Program-made: the position numbers and the translations under genes | Part shown: positions 1 through 4,877 of the stretch, in pieces | Layout: each line of letters starts with the position of its first letter | Numbering within the stretch: the first letter of the stretch is position 1 | The notes under the pieces: model-generated | What the model was told of the DNA's origin: nothing | The model's input: the letters and a program-made list of their open reading frames with translations, nothing else | Database searches by the model: none | DNA from: an uncultured Clostridia bacterium | Lineage (GTDB): Bacteria; Bacillota_A; Clostridia; TANB77; CAG-508 | Direction of reading: 5' to 3' | Assembly (NCBI GenBank): GCA_944393295.1 | Contig: CALXZR010000099.1 | Coordinates: 1-6,574, forward strand | Length of the DNA stretch: 6,574 nt

Positions 1-1
1 T

Positions 2-454
2 GAAATAGAAGAAAAATTACAATGTAAGATTACAGACGAATTTAAGAAAGCAGTTTTAGAGTTTTTGGATAACGGCACTAGAAGTTTCGAAGAAATGGAA
101 CAATCACTCGAAGAATTATATAAGCAAGAAAAAGAGCTTAGAAATTTAAGAGATGATAAGAAGATAGCCTTAAGAAGAATAAGGACTAATATCATTCGTA
201 TAATTTCATATGTAGCTGAATATGACATGAAATTAGTAGTAACAAAAGAAATTTCTGATGTGGCTTACAAAGCTTTTGTGGAATACTATAAAGACACAAG
301 TAATTTTATGCATAATAAACACATAATAGACATCGAAAACAGTAATTTACCAGAAGAATTTATGAAAGCATATCTATCAGCCGGATATAATATGATTGAA
401 ATGAAACAAGCATTAGAATGGTTCAAACAAGAAGCAGAGAAAATTGATTTCTAA
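2..454 (+). CDS. Hypothetical helical protein, C-terminal part (5' end outside the window)
   Basis: The frame is open from the left edge (first full codon at 2) to the TAA at 452-454, giving 150 residues of a longer protein. A TTG at 65 could be read as a start, but no ribosome binding site precedes it and the frame runs on upstream, so I treat it as internal. The visible part is rich in Glu, Lys and Leu. A probable coiled coil lies around residues 24-55 (SFEEMEQSLEELYKQEKELR region). It is followed by a basic Arg/Ile-rich helix and a C-terminal segment ending in an amphipathic helix (EMKQALEWFKQEAEKIDF). No transmembrane segment, Cys cluster or catalytic motif is seen. I do not recognise the family and assign no function. 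An intrinsic terminator starts 11 nt after the stop, so this is the last gene of its transcription unit. Confidence 0.75.
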   Translation, partial: EIEEKLQCKITDEFKKAVLEFLDNGTRSFEEMEQSLEELYKQEKELRNLRDDKKIALRRIRTNIIRIISYVAEYDMKLVVTKEISDVAYKAFVEYYKDTSNFMHNKHIIDIENSNLPEEFMKAYLSAGYNMIEMKQALEWFKQEAEKIDF

Positions 455-465
455 AGCAAAAAAGA

Positions 466-515
466 AAAACATCCTAGAGATACAATTAAGTCTCCGGGGT
501 GTTTTAATTTTATTG
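466..515 (+). terminator. Intrinsic terminator after the first gene
   Basis: A 15-bp stem (466-480 with 491-505) closes a 10-nt loop. It has two G-U wobbles and one A-C mismatch on the plus strand, and is followed by a T-rich run (TTTTAATTTT). Read on the minus strand the stem has three mismatch positions but is followed by TCTTTTTT, so it could also stop read-through from the convergent por operon, less efficiently. Confidence 0.8.
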
Positions 516-643
516 AATTTTATATAATAAAAAAATATATATTATATATTTATACATAAATTTTATAAAAATCCAACTAAATAAAAAACTCTACTAAAAA
601 ATATAAAAATTTTTCTACATAAAATGAAAAAAGCAAAAAATTA

Positions 644-692
644 AAGGACCGTCCCCAAAATCCCTCCTAGGAGGGATTTTAAGGACCGTCCC
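644..692. repeat. REP-like repeat module: direct repeats flanking a palindrome
   Basis: Two identical 12-bp copies of AAGGACCGTCCC lie at 644-655 and 681-692 in the same orientation. Each contains the near-palindromic core GGAC-C-GTCC. Exactly between them sits a perfect 24-bp palindrome (657-680). The module is the only GC-rich island in an otherwise extremely AT-rich gap and ends 7 bp beyond the porB stop codon. From memory, dispersed GGGGACGGTCC-type repeats are common in Clostridia and related Firmicutes, often near Y1 (REP-associated) transposases. That link is recalled, not tested, and no transposase gene is visible here. A short non-autonomous repeat element is the simplest reading. 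Confidence 0.6.
657..680. terminator. Perfect 24-bp palindrome, possible bidirectional terminator between convergent genes
   Basis: The sequence AAAATCCCTC-CTAG-GAGGGATTTT is its own reverse complement. As RNA from either strand it can form a 10-bp stem with a 4-nt loop, an A tract before it and a U tract on its 3' arm. It lies between the convergent ends of the first gene (454) and porB (700), where por transcription would need to stop. The U tract is only four bases and is part of the stem, so terminator activity is less certain than the structure. On the minus strand a further T-rich stretch follows the distal direct repeat. Confidence 0.45.
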
Positions 693-699
693 TCAATCC

Positions 700-1650
700 C
701 TATTTGTTTGTCATTTCTTCTAAGTCTAATAATTCTTGCCATCTTTTATCAACTATTCTTTGGAATTCTTCTATCATCCACTCATTTCCTGGTTTAAACA
801 TATGTCTAAAACGTTTTTGTGGCTTTAAGAATTCTTCTACTGGTAATTTTTTAGCAGGTTTGTATGTTATGTGATATACACCATCCACAACTTCATATAA
901 TGGCCAATAACATGTGTCTGCTGCTAATTTATTTATTTTCATTAGGTCCTCTGTTGGGTATCCCCATCCTCTTGGGCATGGAGCCATTACATTTAGGAAA
1001 CATGGACCTTCTGTGTATATTGCTTTTTCTGCTTTTTGATATAGGTCAGCAAAATTGTTCATTGCAAGTGTTTGTGCAACATATGGTAAATGATGACCTA
1101 CCATTACTTTAGTTAAATCTTTTCTTTCTTGTGCTTTTCCTGGAATTACTGTTCCAGCAGGAGATGTTGTAGTATCAGCAAATTTTGGTGTTGCTGATGA
1201 TCTTTGGATTCCTGTGTTCATATATGCACCATTATCATAACATACATATACCATATCATGACGTCTTTCCATTGCACCTGATAATGATTGAAGTCCTATA
1301 TCATATGTTCCACCATCTCCACCAAAAGCTATAAATTTTGTATGTTTGTCTTCTGGTAATTTTCCTTGTTTTTTCATTGATTTATATGCAGCTTCTGCTC
1401 CAGATAAAGTAGCACCAGCACATTCAAATGCAGTGTGAATAAATGAATCTGTCCATGCTGTATATGGATACATAAATGTAGAAACTTCCATACATCCAGT
1501 TGCTACTGAAACTACAGCATGATCTTCTGGTTTTAATGCTCTCATTATATGTCTTGCAACAGGAGGAGCTCCACAACCTGCACACATTCTATGTCCTTCT
1601 GTGAAACGAGAAGGTTTATTTGCAACAACTTCTTTTAAATTATAAGGCAT
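700..1650 (-). CDS. porB: Pyruvate:ferredoxin oxidoreductase, beta subunit (TPP and proximal [4Fe-4S] subunit)
   Basis: This 316-residue protein is a full-length PorB. The subunit binds thiamine diphosphate and the iron-sulfur cluster nearest to it, where pyruvate is decarboxylated in the cytoplasm. Visible markers are the CAGCG motif (Cys23, Cys26), Cys53 in the TGCMEV segment and Cys225 in APCPRGW, matching the spacing of the four ligands of the proximal [4Fe-4S] cluster in the PFOR family. The TPP/Mg motif starts at GGDGG (Asp112) and ends at the DNGAYMNTG segment (Asn140). The ATG abuts the porA stop (TAG then ATG, no gap), and its AGGGAGG ribosome binding site lies inside the end of porA, so the two are probably translationally coupled. 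It is the last gene of porCDAB and ends in TAG. CGT arginine codons, absent or rare in the scpB-proS side, suggest high expression. Confidence 0.95.
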   Translation of the reverse strand: MPYNLKEVVANKPSRFTEGHRMCAGCGAPPVARHIMRALKPEDHAVVSVATGCMEVSTFMYPYTAWTDSFIHTAFECAGATLSGAEAAYKSMKKQGKLPEDKHTKFIAFGGDGGTYDIGLQSLSGAMERRHDMVYVCYDNGAYMNTGIQRSSATPKFADTTTSPAGTVIPGKAQERKDLTKVMVGHHLPYVAQTLAMNNFADLYQKAEKAIYTEGPCFLNVMAPCPRGWGYPTEDLMKINKLAADTCYWPLYEVVDGVYHITYKPAKKLPVEEFLKPQKRFRHMFKPGNEWMIEEFQRIVDKRWQELLDLEEMTNK

Positions 1651-2841
1651 CTATTTTTCCTCCCTTCTTAATCCTAAATAACGATAAGGATTATCAATTT
1701 TTCCTGTACTTGCTATTTCTTCTAAGTCTTTGTATACAGACTCAATTTCTTTTGATGTTGTATCTCTACCACCAATACCATATACATAATTTACAATTGG
1801 AACTTGCTTTTTAGCAACATACATACATGAAGTTACATCTTCAAATAATGCACCACCAATTGCATTTAGAGAATCAGCTTTATCTAAAACAGCAACAGCT
1901 TTTAAATGACTTAGAGCTTCAGCAATCTCATCACCTGGGAATGGTCTATAAACTCTAATTTTTAATAAACCGGCTTTAACACCTTTTTCTCTTAAATCAT
2001 CTATAACAGCTTTAGTTGTTCCAGCTGTAGAGTTCATACATACTATTGCAATCTCTGCGTCATCTAATTTATATTCTTCAAATAAACCATAGTGACGTCC
2101 AGTCCATTTCTCAAAATCTTTAGAAACTTCTAAGATAACATCTTTTGCAGCTTTCATAGCTTCTGCTTGCCCAGCTTTATGTTCAAATAAATAACTTTGA
2201 ACATCTAATGGACCAACAGCAATTGGTTCTTTATCATTTAATAAATAATGTTTTGGATGATATTCTCCAACAAATTTTTTAACTTCTGAATCTTCTTCTA
2301 ATTCTATATTTTCGATTGAATGTGAAGTGATAAAACCATCTTGGCATATCATGATTGGTAATAATACATTTTCATTTTCTGCAATACGATGTGCCATTAA
2401 AGTATTATCATATGCTTCTTGGTTATTCTCAGAAAATAACATTATCCAACCTGCATCTCTAACTCCCATTGCATCTGAATGGTCATTATGAATATTAAGA
2501 GGACCTGATACAGCTCTATTTACTAATGATAAAACTATTGGAAGTCTTAAGCTTGATGCAATATATATCATTTCCCACATCAAAGATAAACCATTTGCAG
2601 ATGTAGCAGTCATTGCTCTAGCTCCTGCAGCTTCTGCACCAATACATGCACTCATTGCACTATGTTCACTTTCTACTGCAACAAATTCTGTATCAACTAC
2701 TCCATTATCAACAAATGTTGAAAAATATTGAGGAATTTCAGTAGAAGGAGTAATAGGAAATGCAGCAACAACATCTGGATTAATTTGTTTCATAGCAGTT
2801 GCAGCAGCTTCATTACCACTTAATCTTTCTCTTATACTCAT
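1651..2841 (-). CDS. porA: Pyruvate:ferredoxin oxidoreductase, alpha subunit
   Basis: This 396-residue subunit holds the pyruvate/TPP pyrimidine-binding domain (about residues 1-225) and a transketolase C-like domain (about 260-365). Family landmarks are FPITPST at 28-34 (Thr31, the active-site threonine of PFOR), the VESEHSA segment with Glu59 in the position of the TPP-activating glutamate, the TATSANGLSLMWE core, and VNRAVSGPLNIHNDHSD. In the last segment, Arg109 matches the arginine that holds the substrate carboxylate. The overall sequence closely resembles PorA of Thermotoga-type four-subunit enzymes, so pyruvate is the favoured substrate; a branched-chain 2-oxoacid enzyme is less likely. 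It has no Cys cluster, as expected. The ATG lies 3 nt after the porD stop. A GAAGGTG ribosome binding site overlaps the porD 3' end, which indicates coupling. Confidence 0.95.
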   Translation of the reverse strand: MSIRERLSGNEAAATAMKQINPDVVAAFPITPSTEIPQYFSTFVDNGVVDTEFVAVESEHSAMSACIGAEAAGARAMTATSANGLSLMWEMIYIASSLRLPIVLSLVNRAVSGPLNIHNDHSDAMGVRDAGWIMLFSENNQEAYDNTLMAHRIAENENVLLPIMICQDGFITSHSIENIELEEDSEVKKFVGEYHPKHYLLNDKEPIAVGPLDVQSYLFEHKAGQAEAMKAAKDVILEVSKDFEKWTGRHYGLFEEYKLDDAEIAIVCMNSTAGTTKAVIDDLREKGVKAGLLKIRVYRPFPGDEIAEALSHLKAVAVLDKADSLNAIGGALFEDVTSCMYVAKKQVPIVNYVYGIGGRDTTSKEIESVYKDLEEIASTGKIDNPYRYLGLRREEK

Positions 2842-2844
2842 ATT

Positions 2845-3144
2845 CTAAACACCTTCTTCCTTCATAGTAATTGCTCCAAATGGGCATACTTTAGCACATA
2901 CACCACATCCTTTACAATAATCATAATTAAAATCTTTTCTTTTTAAATCATCTTTTCCAACAGGAATTGCATTTTCTGGACAAACTGGAAAACAAAGTCC
3001 ACATTGTTTACACTTTTCTACATCAAAAACAGGTCGCATACTTCTCCAATCACCAGTTTTGAATTCACGAGCATTTCCTGCTTCATAAATATCTCCACCA
3101 ATTGTCATTTTCTCCATTGGTGTATTTGGATTTATTTGTGTCAT
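2845..3144 (-). CDS. porD: Pyruvate:ferredoxin oxidoreductase, delta subunit (2[4Fe-4S] ferredoxin-like)
   Basis: This 99-residue protein is the electron-transfer subunit of the four-subunit enzyme. It relays electrons from the PorB cluster to soluble ferredoxin. Two canonical 4Fe-4S motifs are present: CKQCGLCFPVCP (Cys45, 48, 51, 55) and CKGCGVCAKVCP (Cys77, 80, 83, 87). The N-terminal ~40 residues (GDIYEAGNAREFKTGDWR and the MRPVFD lead-in) are typical of PorD and distinguish it from a free ferredoxin. The start is supported by TAGGAGGT at 3151-3158, 6 nt before the ATG. It lies 49 nt downstream of porC, the largest gap in the operon. That gap holds a weak 7-bp inverted repeat (AGGATTA/TAATCCT, 3165-3193) with an AT-rich 15-nt loop, which I do not call a terminator. 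Confidence 0.95.
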   Translation of the reverse strand: MTQINPNTPMEKMTIGGDIYEAGNAREFKTGDWRSMRPVFDVEKCKQCGLCFPVCPENAIPVGKDDLKRKDFNYDYCKGCGVCAKVCPFGAITMKEEGV

Positions 3145-3193
3145 TTTTATACCTCCTAACTTATAGGATTAGATAAATATAATTATTAATCCT

Positions 3194-3775
3194 TTATTGT
3201 ATTTTATTAACTTCATTTAAAGCCATTTCAATTGCTTTCATATTTCCATCTATAACTTCTGGTTTTTTTGCAAATTTGTGCTTAAATGAACCTTGCATAT
3301 CTTTTATAAAATCTTCATCTGACATTATTTTACTAACTTTTACAATGGCTGCAAGCATAGGTGTATTTGGAAAATATTTGCCTAATGTTTCCATAGATAC
3401 TTTTCTTGCATCAATTGTATAGATTCCACCTTCATATCCTTTTAAAACTTTTTTCAAATAATCTGCAGATTTAGTTGTATTAATTACAATTGCTCCACTT
3501 TTCTTTAATCCAGCTGTAACAGGAACACTCTCTAAAAGTGTATCATCAACAACTACAACATAATCTGGTTCATAGATATTACTATGAATAGTAATAGGTT
3601 TATCACTTATCCTATTATAAGCAGTAATTGGTGCACCCATTCTTTCTGGTCCATATTCAGGAAAACCTTGAATATATTTACCAGTATTAAATGCCGCATC
3701 AGCTAGTAATAAAGAAGCTGTTTTAGCACCTTGGCCACCTCTACCATGCCATCTTATTTCTATCATGTCTTGCAT
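3194..3775 (-). CDS. porC: Pyruvate:ferredoxin oxidoreductase, gamma subunit
   Basis: This 193-residue protein is the gamma (PorC/PorG) subunit, corresponding to the 2-oxoacid oxidoreductase gamma domain that completes the enzyme and is thought to contribute to CoA binding. The signature RWHGRGGQGAKTA is at residues 8-20, followed by FPEYGPERMGAPI at 38-50 and DYVVVVDDTLL in the middle of the fold. It is the first gene of the operon. The chosen ATG has AAGGAGG (3784-3790) 8 nt upstream. A second ATG three codons in (Met4, 3764-3766) is the alternative but is too far from that site to be preferred. The predicted transcription start lies about 30 nt upstream, giving a short leader. The stop is TAA. 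It is also annotated porG in some genomes. Confidence 0.95.
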   Translation of the reverse strand: MQDMIEIRWHGRGGQGAKTASLLLADAAFNTGKYIQGFPEYGPERMGAPITAYNRISDKPITIHSNIYEPDYVVVVDDTLLESVPVTAGLKKSGAIVINTTKSADYLKKVLKGYEGGIYTIDARKVSMETLGKYFPNTPMLAAIVKVSKIMSDEDFIKDMQGSFKHKFAKKPEVIDGNMKAIEMALNEVNKIQ

Positions 3776-3793
3776 AAAATTTGCCTCCTTTTC

Positions 3794-3809
3794 TTATAAA
3801 AAATTATAA
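3794..3809. promoter_or_regulatory. AT inverted repeat at the predicted por transcription start
   Basis: TTATAA-AAAA-TTATAA lies at or just downstream of the transcription start predicted for porC. The position would suit an operator or a small leader hairpin. However, the region is so AT-rich that chance is a real alternative, and it matches no operator I know. Confidence 0.2.
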
Positions 3810-3813
3810 ACTT

Positions 3814-3842
3814 AGTATATGCCTAAATGGGTTATGTGTCAA
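3814..3842 (-). promoter_or_regulatory. Sigma-A-type promoter of the por operon
   Basis: Read on the minus strand, TTGACA (3837-3842) is followed after exactly 17 nt by TATACT (3814-3819). This is a perfect -35 and a one-mismatch -10. An A/T-rich stretch just upstream could act as an UP element. The predicted start is near 3807, about 30 nt before the porC ATG. The strength fits a highly expressed central-metabolism operon. Confidence 0.85.
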
Positions 3843-3858
3843 GAAAAAAATTACAAAT

Positions 3859-3870
3859 TTGACCGTTCAA
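3859..3870. promoter_or_regulatory. Imperfect palindrome upstream of the por -35 box
   Basis: TTGACCGTTCAA has outer arms TTGA/TCAA and is symmetric at 10 of 12 positions. It sits 16 nt upstream of the -35 element, a position used by activators. It resembles neither a Rex site nor the TTGAT-N4-ATCAA CRP/FNR consensus closely enough for me to name a regulator. Confidence 0.25.
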
Positions 3871-3875
3871 GATAA

Positions 3876-3918
3876 AATAATAAAAGGAAAGTAACAAATT
3901 TACTTCCCCCTTATTATT
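3876..3918 (-). terminator. Intrinsic terminator of the 70-residue protein gene
   Basis: On the minus strand, 3900-3918 pairs with 3876-3894 in a 19-bp stem around a 5-nt loop. The stem contains a GGGGGAAGTAA run and has three G-U wobbles, and the 3' arm runs into TTTTATTATTTTAT. The wobbles become A-C mismatches on the plus strand, so the structure is oriented for minus-strand transcripts. It overlaps the TAA stop at 3914-3916 and separates this gene from the por promoter 34 bp further on. Confidence 0.85.
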
Positions 3919-4126
3919 CAGAATCTTTATCTTCATTTTCCTCATCAGATTCATCTTCATCTTTTTTATCTTTTGTTTTAGTAGTTTTTGGAATTACGAT
4001 ATTTTTAAGGTTGTCATCATTACATCTTGGTTTACCCGCACTTAGATGTTCAAAAACAGGAGAAATATCTAGAGTTGAACCATCCCCAGAAACAACCTCA
4101 TACTCATTATTTTCTTTTTCACCCAT
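3914..4126 (-). CDS. Small hypothetical protein with acidic C-terminal tail (70 aa)
   Basis: I do not recognise this 70-residue protein and assign no function. The gene is well supported: ATG at 4124-4126 with TAGGAGGT 8 nt upstream, an extended -10 promoter at 4157-4185, and a strong terminator overlapping the stop. The same frame stays open upstream to 4390, but that stretch runs through the promoter and antisense to scpB, so the short start is right. The N-terminal half contains a folded-looking SGDGSTLDISPVFEHLSAGKP segment (about residues 13-33) with a single Cys35. A NIVIPK strand follows, and the last ~20 residues are almost all Asp, Glu, Lys and Ser. There is no signal peptide or membrane segment, so it is probably cytoplasmic. 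An acidic tail can suggest a protein- or nucleic-acid-associated role, but this is speculation. Confidence 0.8.
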   Translation of the reverse strand: MGEKENNEYEVVSGDGSTLDISPVFEHLSAGKPRCNDDNLKNIVIPKTTKTKDKKDEDESDEENEDKDSE

Positions 4127-4134
4127 AAAAAAAT

Positions 4135-4142
4135 ACCTCCTA
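4135..4142 (-). promoter_or_regulatory. Ribosome binding site that fixes the start of the 70-residue protein
   Basis: TAGGAGGT on the minus strand is a near-perfect anti-Shine-Dalgarno match, 8 nt before the ATG at 4126. It selects this start over the longer open frame reaching 4390. Confidence 0.85.
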
Positions 4143-4156
4143 AAATAACTAAATAT

Positions 4157-4185
4157 ATTGTAGCATAAATAGAAAAAATAAGCAA
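4157..4185 (-). promoter_or_regulatory. Promoter of the 70-residue protein gene (extended -10)
   Basis: On the minus strand, TTGCTT (4180-4185), a 17-nt spacer and TACAAT (4157-4162) form a sigma-A-type promoter. TGC directly before the -10 makes it an extended -10 element. The start would fall near 4150, about 24 nt upstream of the ATG, enough for the ribosome binding site. Confidence 0.75.
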
Positions 4186-4203
4186 TTAAAAATAAAAGAA
4201 ATA

Positions 4204-4232
4204 TTGACATGACAACAAATCCGTGTGATAAT
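4204..4232 (+). promoter_or_regulatory. Promoter of the scpB-proS unit (extended -10)
   Basis: TTGACA (4204-4209), a 17-nt spacer and GATAAT (4227-4232) with an upstream TGT (extended -10) predict a start near 4239. This rules out the in-frame ATG at 4209, which lies in the -35 box, and supports translation from 4266. The -35 box is only 18 bp from the -35 of the divergent promoter. Confidence 0.8.
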
Positions 4233-4265
4233 AGTAACATAATAAAAATAAAAGGAATAGATAAA

Positions 4266-4859
4266 ATGGAAGAAAATAAATTAAAAGCAATAATTGAAGC
4301 AATACTATTTGCCGCAGGAAGACAAGTAACTATAAAAGAATTAGTATTAAGTTTAGAAATAGAACAAGGAAAAATAGAAGATTTAATCAATAAAATGCAA
4401 GAAGAATATAAATCAGAAGAAAGAGGGATTGAAATAATAAAAATAGGTGATTCATATCAATTATGTACGAAAAAGGAATTGTATGAAAACATCTATCCAA
4501 TTATTGATAATAGAGCCAAACCGAAAATTTCAAATGCTTCTCTAGAAACACTTGCAATTATTGCATATAATCCAAGAATCACAAGAGCAGAGATTGAATC
4601 AATAAGAGGAGTTTCAGCAGATGCTAGTATTTACAAACTATTAGAATATAACTTAATAAAAGAAGCAGGAAAAGCTGATCTGCCCGGTAAGCCAATGACA
4701 TATAAAACAACTGACGAATTTTTAAAGATGTTTGGATATTCATCACTAGATGAATTACCTGAACTTCCAAAATACAAGTTAGATTCTAATCAACAAATAG
4801 TAATTGATGAATTAGAACAAGAAAACGAAAAGGAAGAAAATATACAAGAAAGTAATTAA
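4266..4859 (+). CDS. scpB: Segregation and condensation protein B (ScpB)
   Basis: This 197-residue protein is ScpB, the dimeric winged-helix (kite) subunit that binds ScpA in the SMC-ScpAB condensin complex and helps compact and segregate the chromosome. Evidence is the N-terminal helix IIEAILFAAG with the first winged-helix domain (about 5-80). The second is the family hallmark: SLETLAIIAYNPRITRAEIE at 92-111, then IRGVSAD, then LPGKPMTYKTTDEFLKMFG, and LDELPEL near 161-167. The C-terminal ~20 residues are acidic and variable. The start at 4266 has AAGGA (4252-4256) 9 nt upstream and fits the promoter; an upstream in-frame ATG at 4209 has no ribosome binding site. scpA, normally directly upstream in Firmicutes, is absent: the neighbour upstream is the divergent 70-residue gene. 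It is followed 18 nt later by proS, so the two form an operon. Confidence 0.93.
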   Translation: MEENKLKAIIEAILFAAGRQVTIKELVLSLEIEQGKIEDLINKMQEEYKSEERGIEIIKIGDSYQLCTKKELYENIYPIIDNRAKPKISNASLETLAIIAYNPRITRAEIESIRGVSADASIYKLLEYNLIKEAGKADLPGKPMTYKTTDEFLKMFGYSSLDELPELPKYKLDSNQQIVIDELEQENEKEENIQESN

Positions 4860-4862
4860 AAT

Positions 4863-4871
4863 AGGAAGGTG
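4863..4871 (+). promoter_or_regulatory. Ribosome binding site that fixes the proS start
   Basis: AGGAAGGTG lies 6 nt before the ATG at 4878. A GTG at 4869 opens the same frame three codons earlier but is itself part of this Shine-Dalgarno sequence, so it cannot be the start. Confidence 0.8.
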
Positions 4872-4877
4872 AATTTT

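Noticed and set aside
506..640. Origin-like or regulatory meaning of the AT-rich stretch
   Set aside because: It is over about 80% A/T with TATATA runs, but I see no DnaA-box series, iterons or conserved site; nothing beyond composition.
864..1112. Open frame on + strand (82 aa) inside porB
   Set aside because: It is antisense to a fully conserved porB, has no ribosome binding site, and has a Leu-rich composition typical of antisense shadows in AT-rich genes.
1620..1814. Open frame on + strand (64 aa) across the porA-porB junction
   Set aside because: It is antisense to both genes, with low-complexity hydrophobic composition and no start signal.
3165..3193. Inverted repeat between porC and porD as a terminator
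   Set aside because: Only 7 bp with a 15-nt loop, no following U run, and termination here would cut the enzyme's operon.
3859..3870. Rex or FNR operator upstream of por
   Set aside because: The spacing and half-sites do not match TTGTTAA-type Rex sites or the TTGAT-N4-ATCAA FNR consensus; kept only as an unnamed palindrome.
4209..4265. Upstream ATG start for scpB (19 extra residues)
   Set aside because: The ATG overlaps the -35 box, lies upstream of the predicted transcription start, and has no ribosome binding site; family ScpB begins near MEENKLKAIIEAILF.
4127..4390. N-terminal extension of the 70-residue protein to 158 aa with membrane-like segments
   Set aside because: The extension crosses the gene's own promoter and ribosome binding site and runs antisense to scpB codons; the hydrophobic stretch is an antisense artefact.
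4869..4877. GTG start for proS (3 extra residues)
   Set aside because: The GTG is part of the Shine-Dalgarno sequence for the ATG at 4878, and MRxSQ is the usual ProRS N-terminus.
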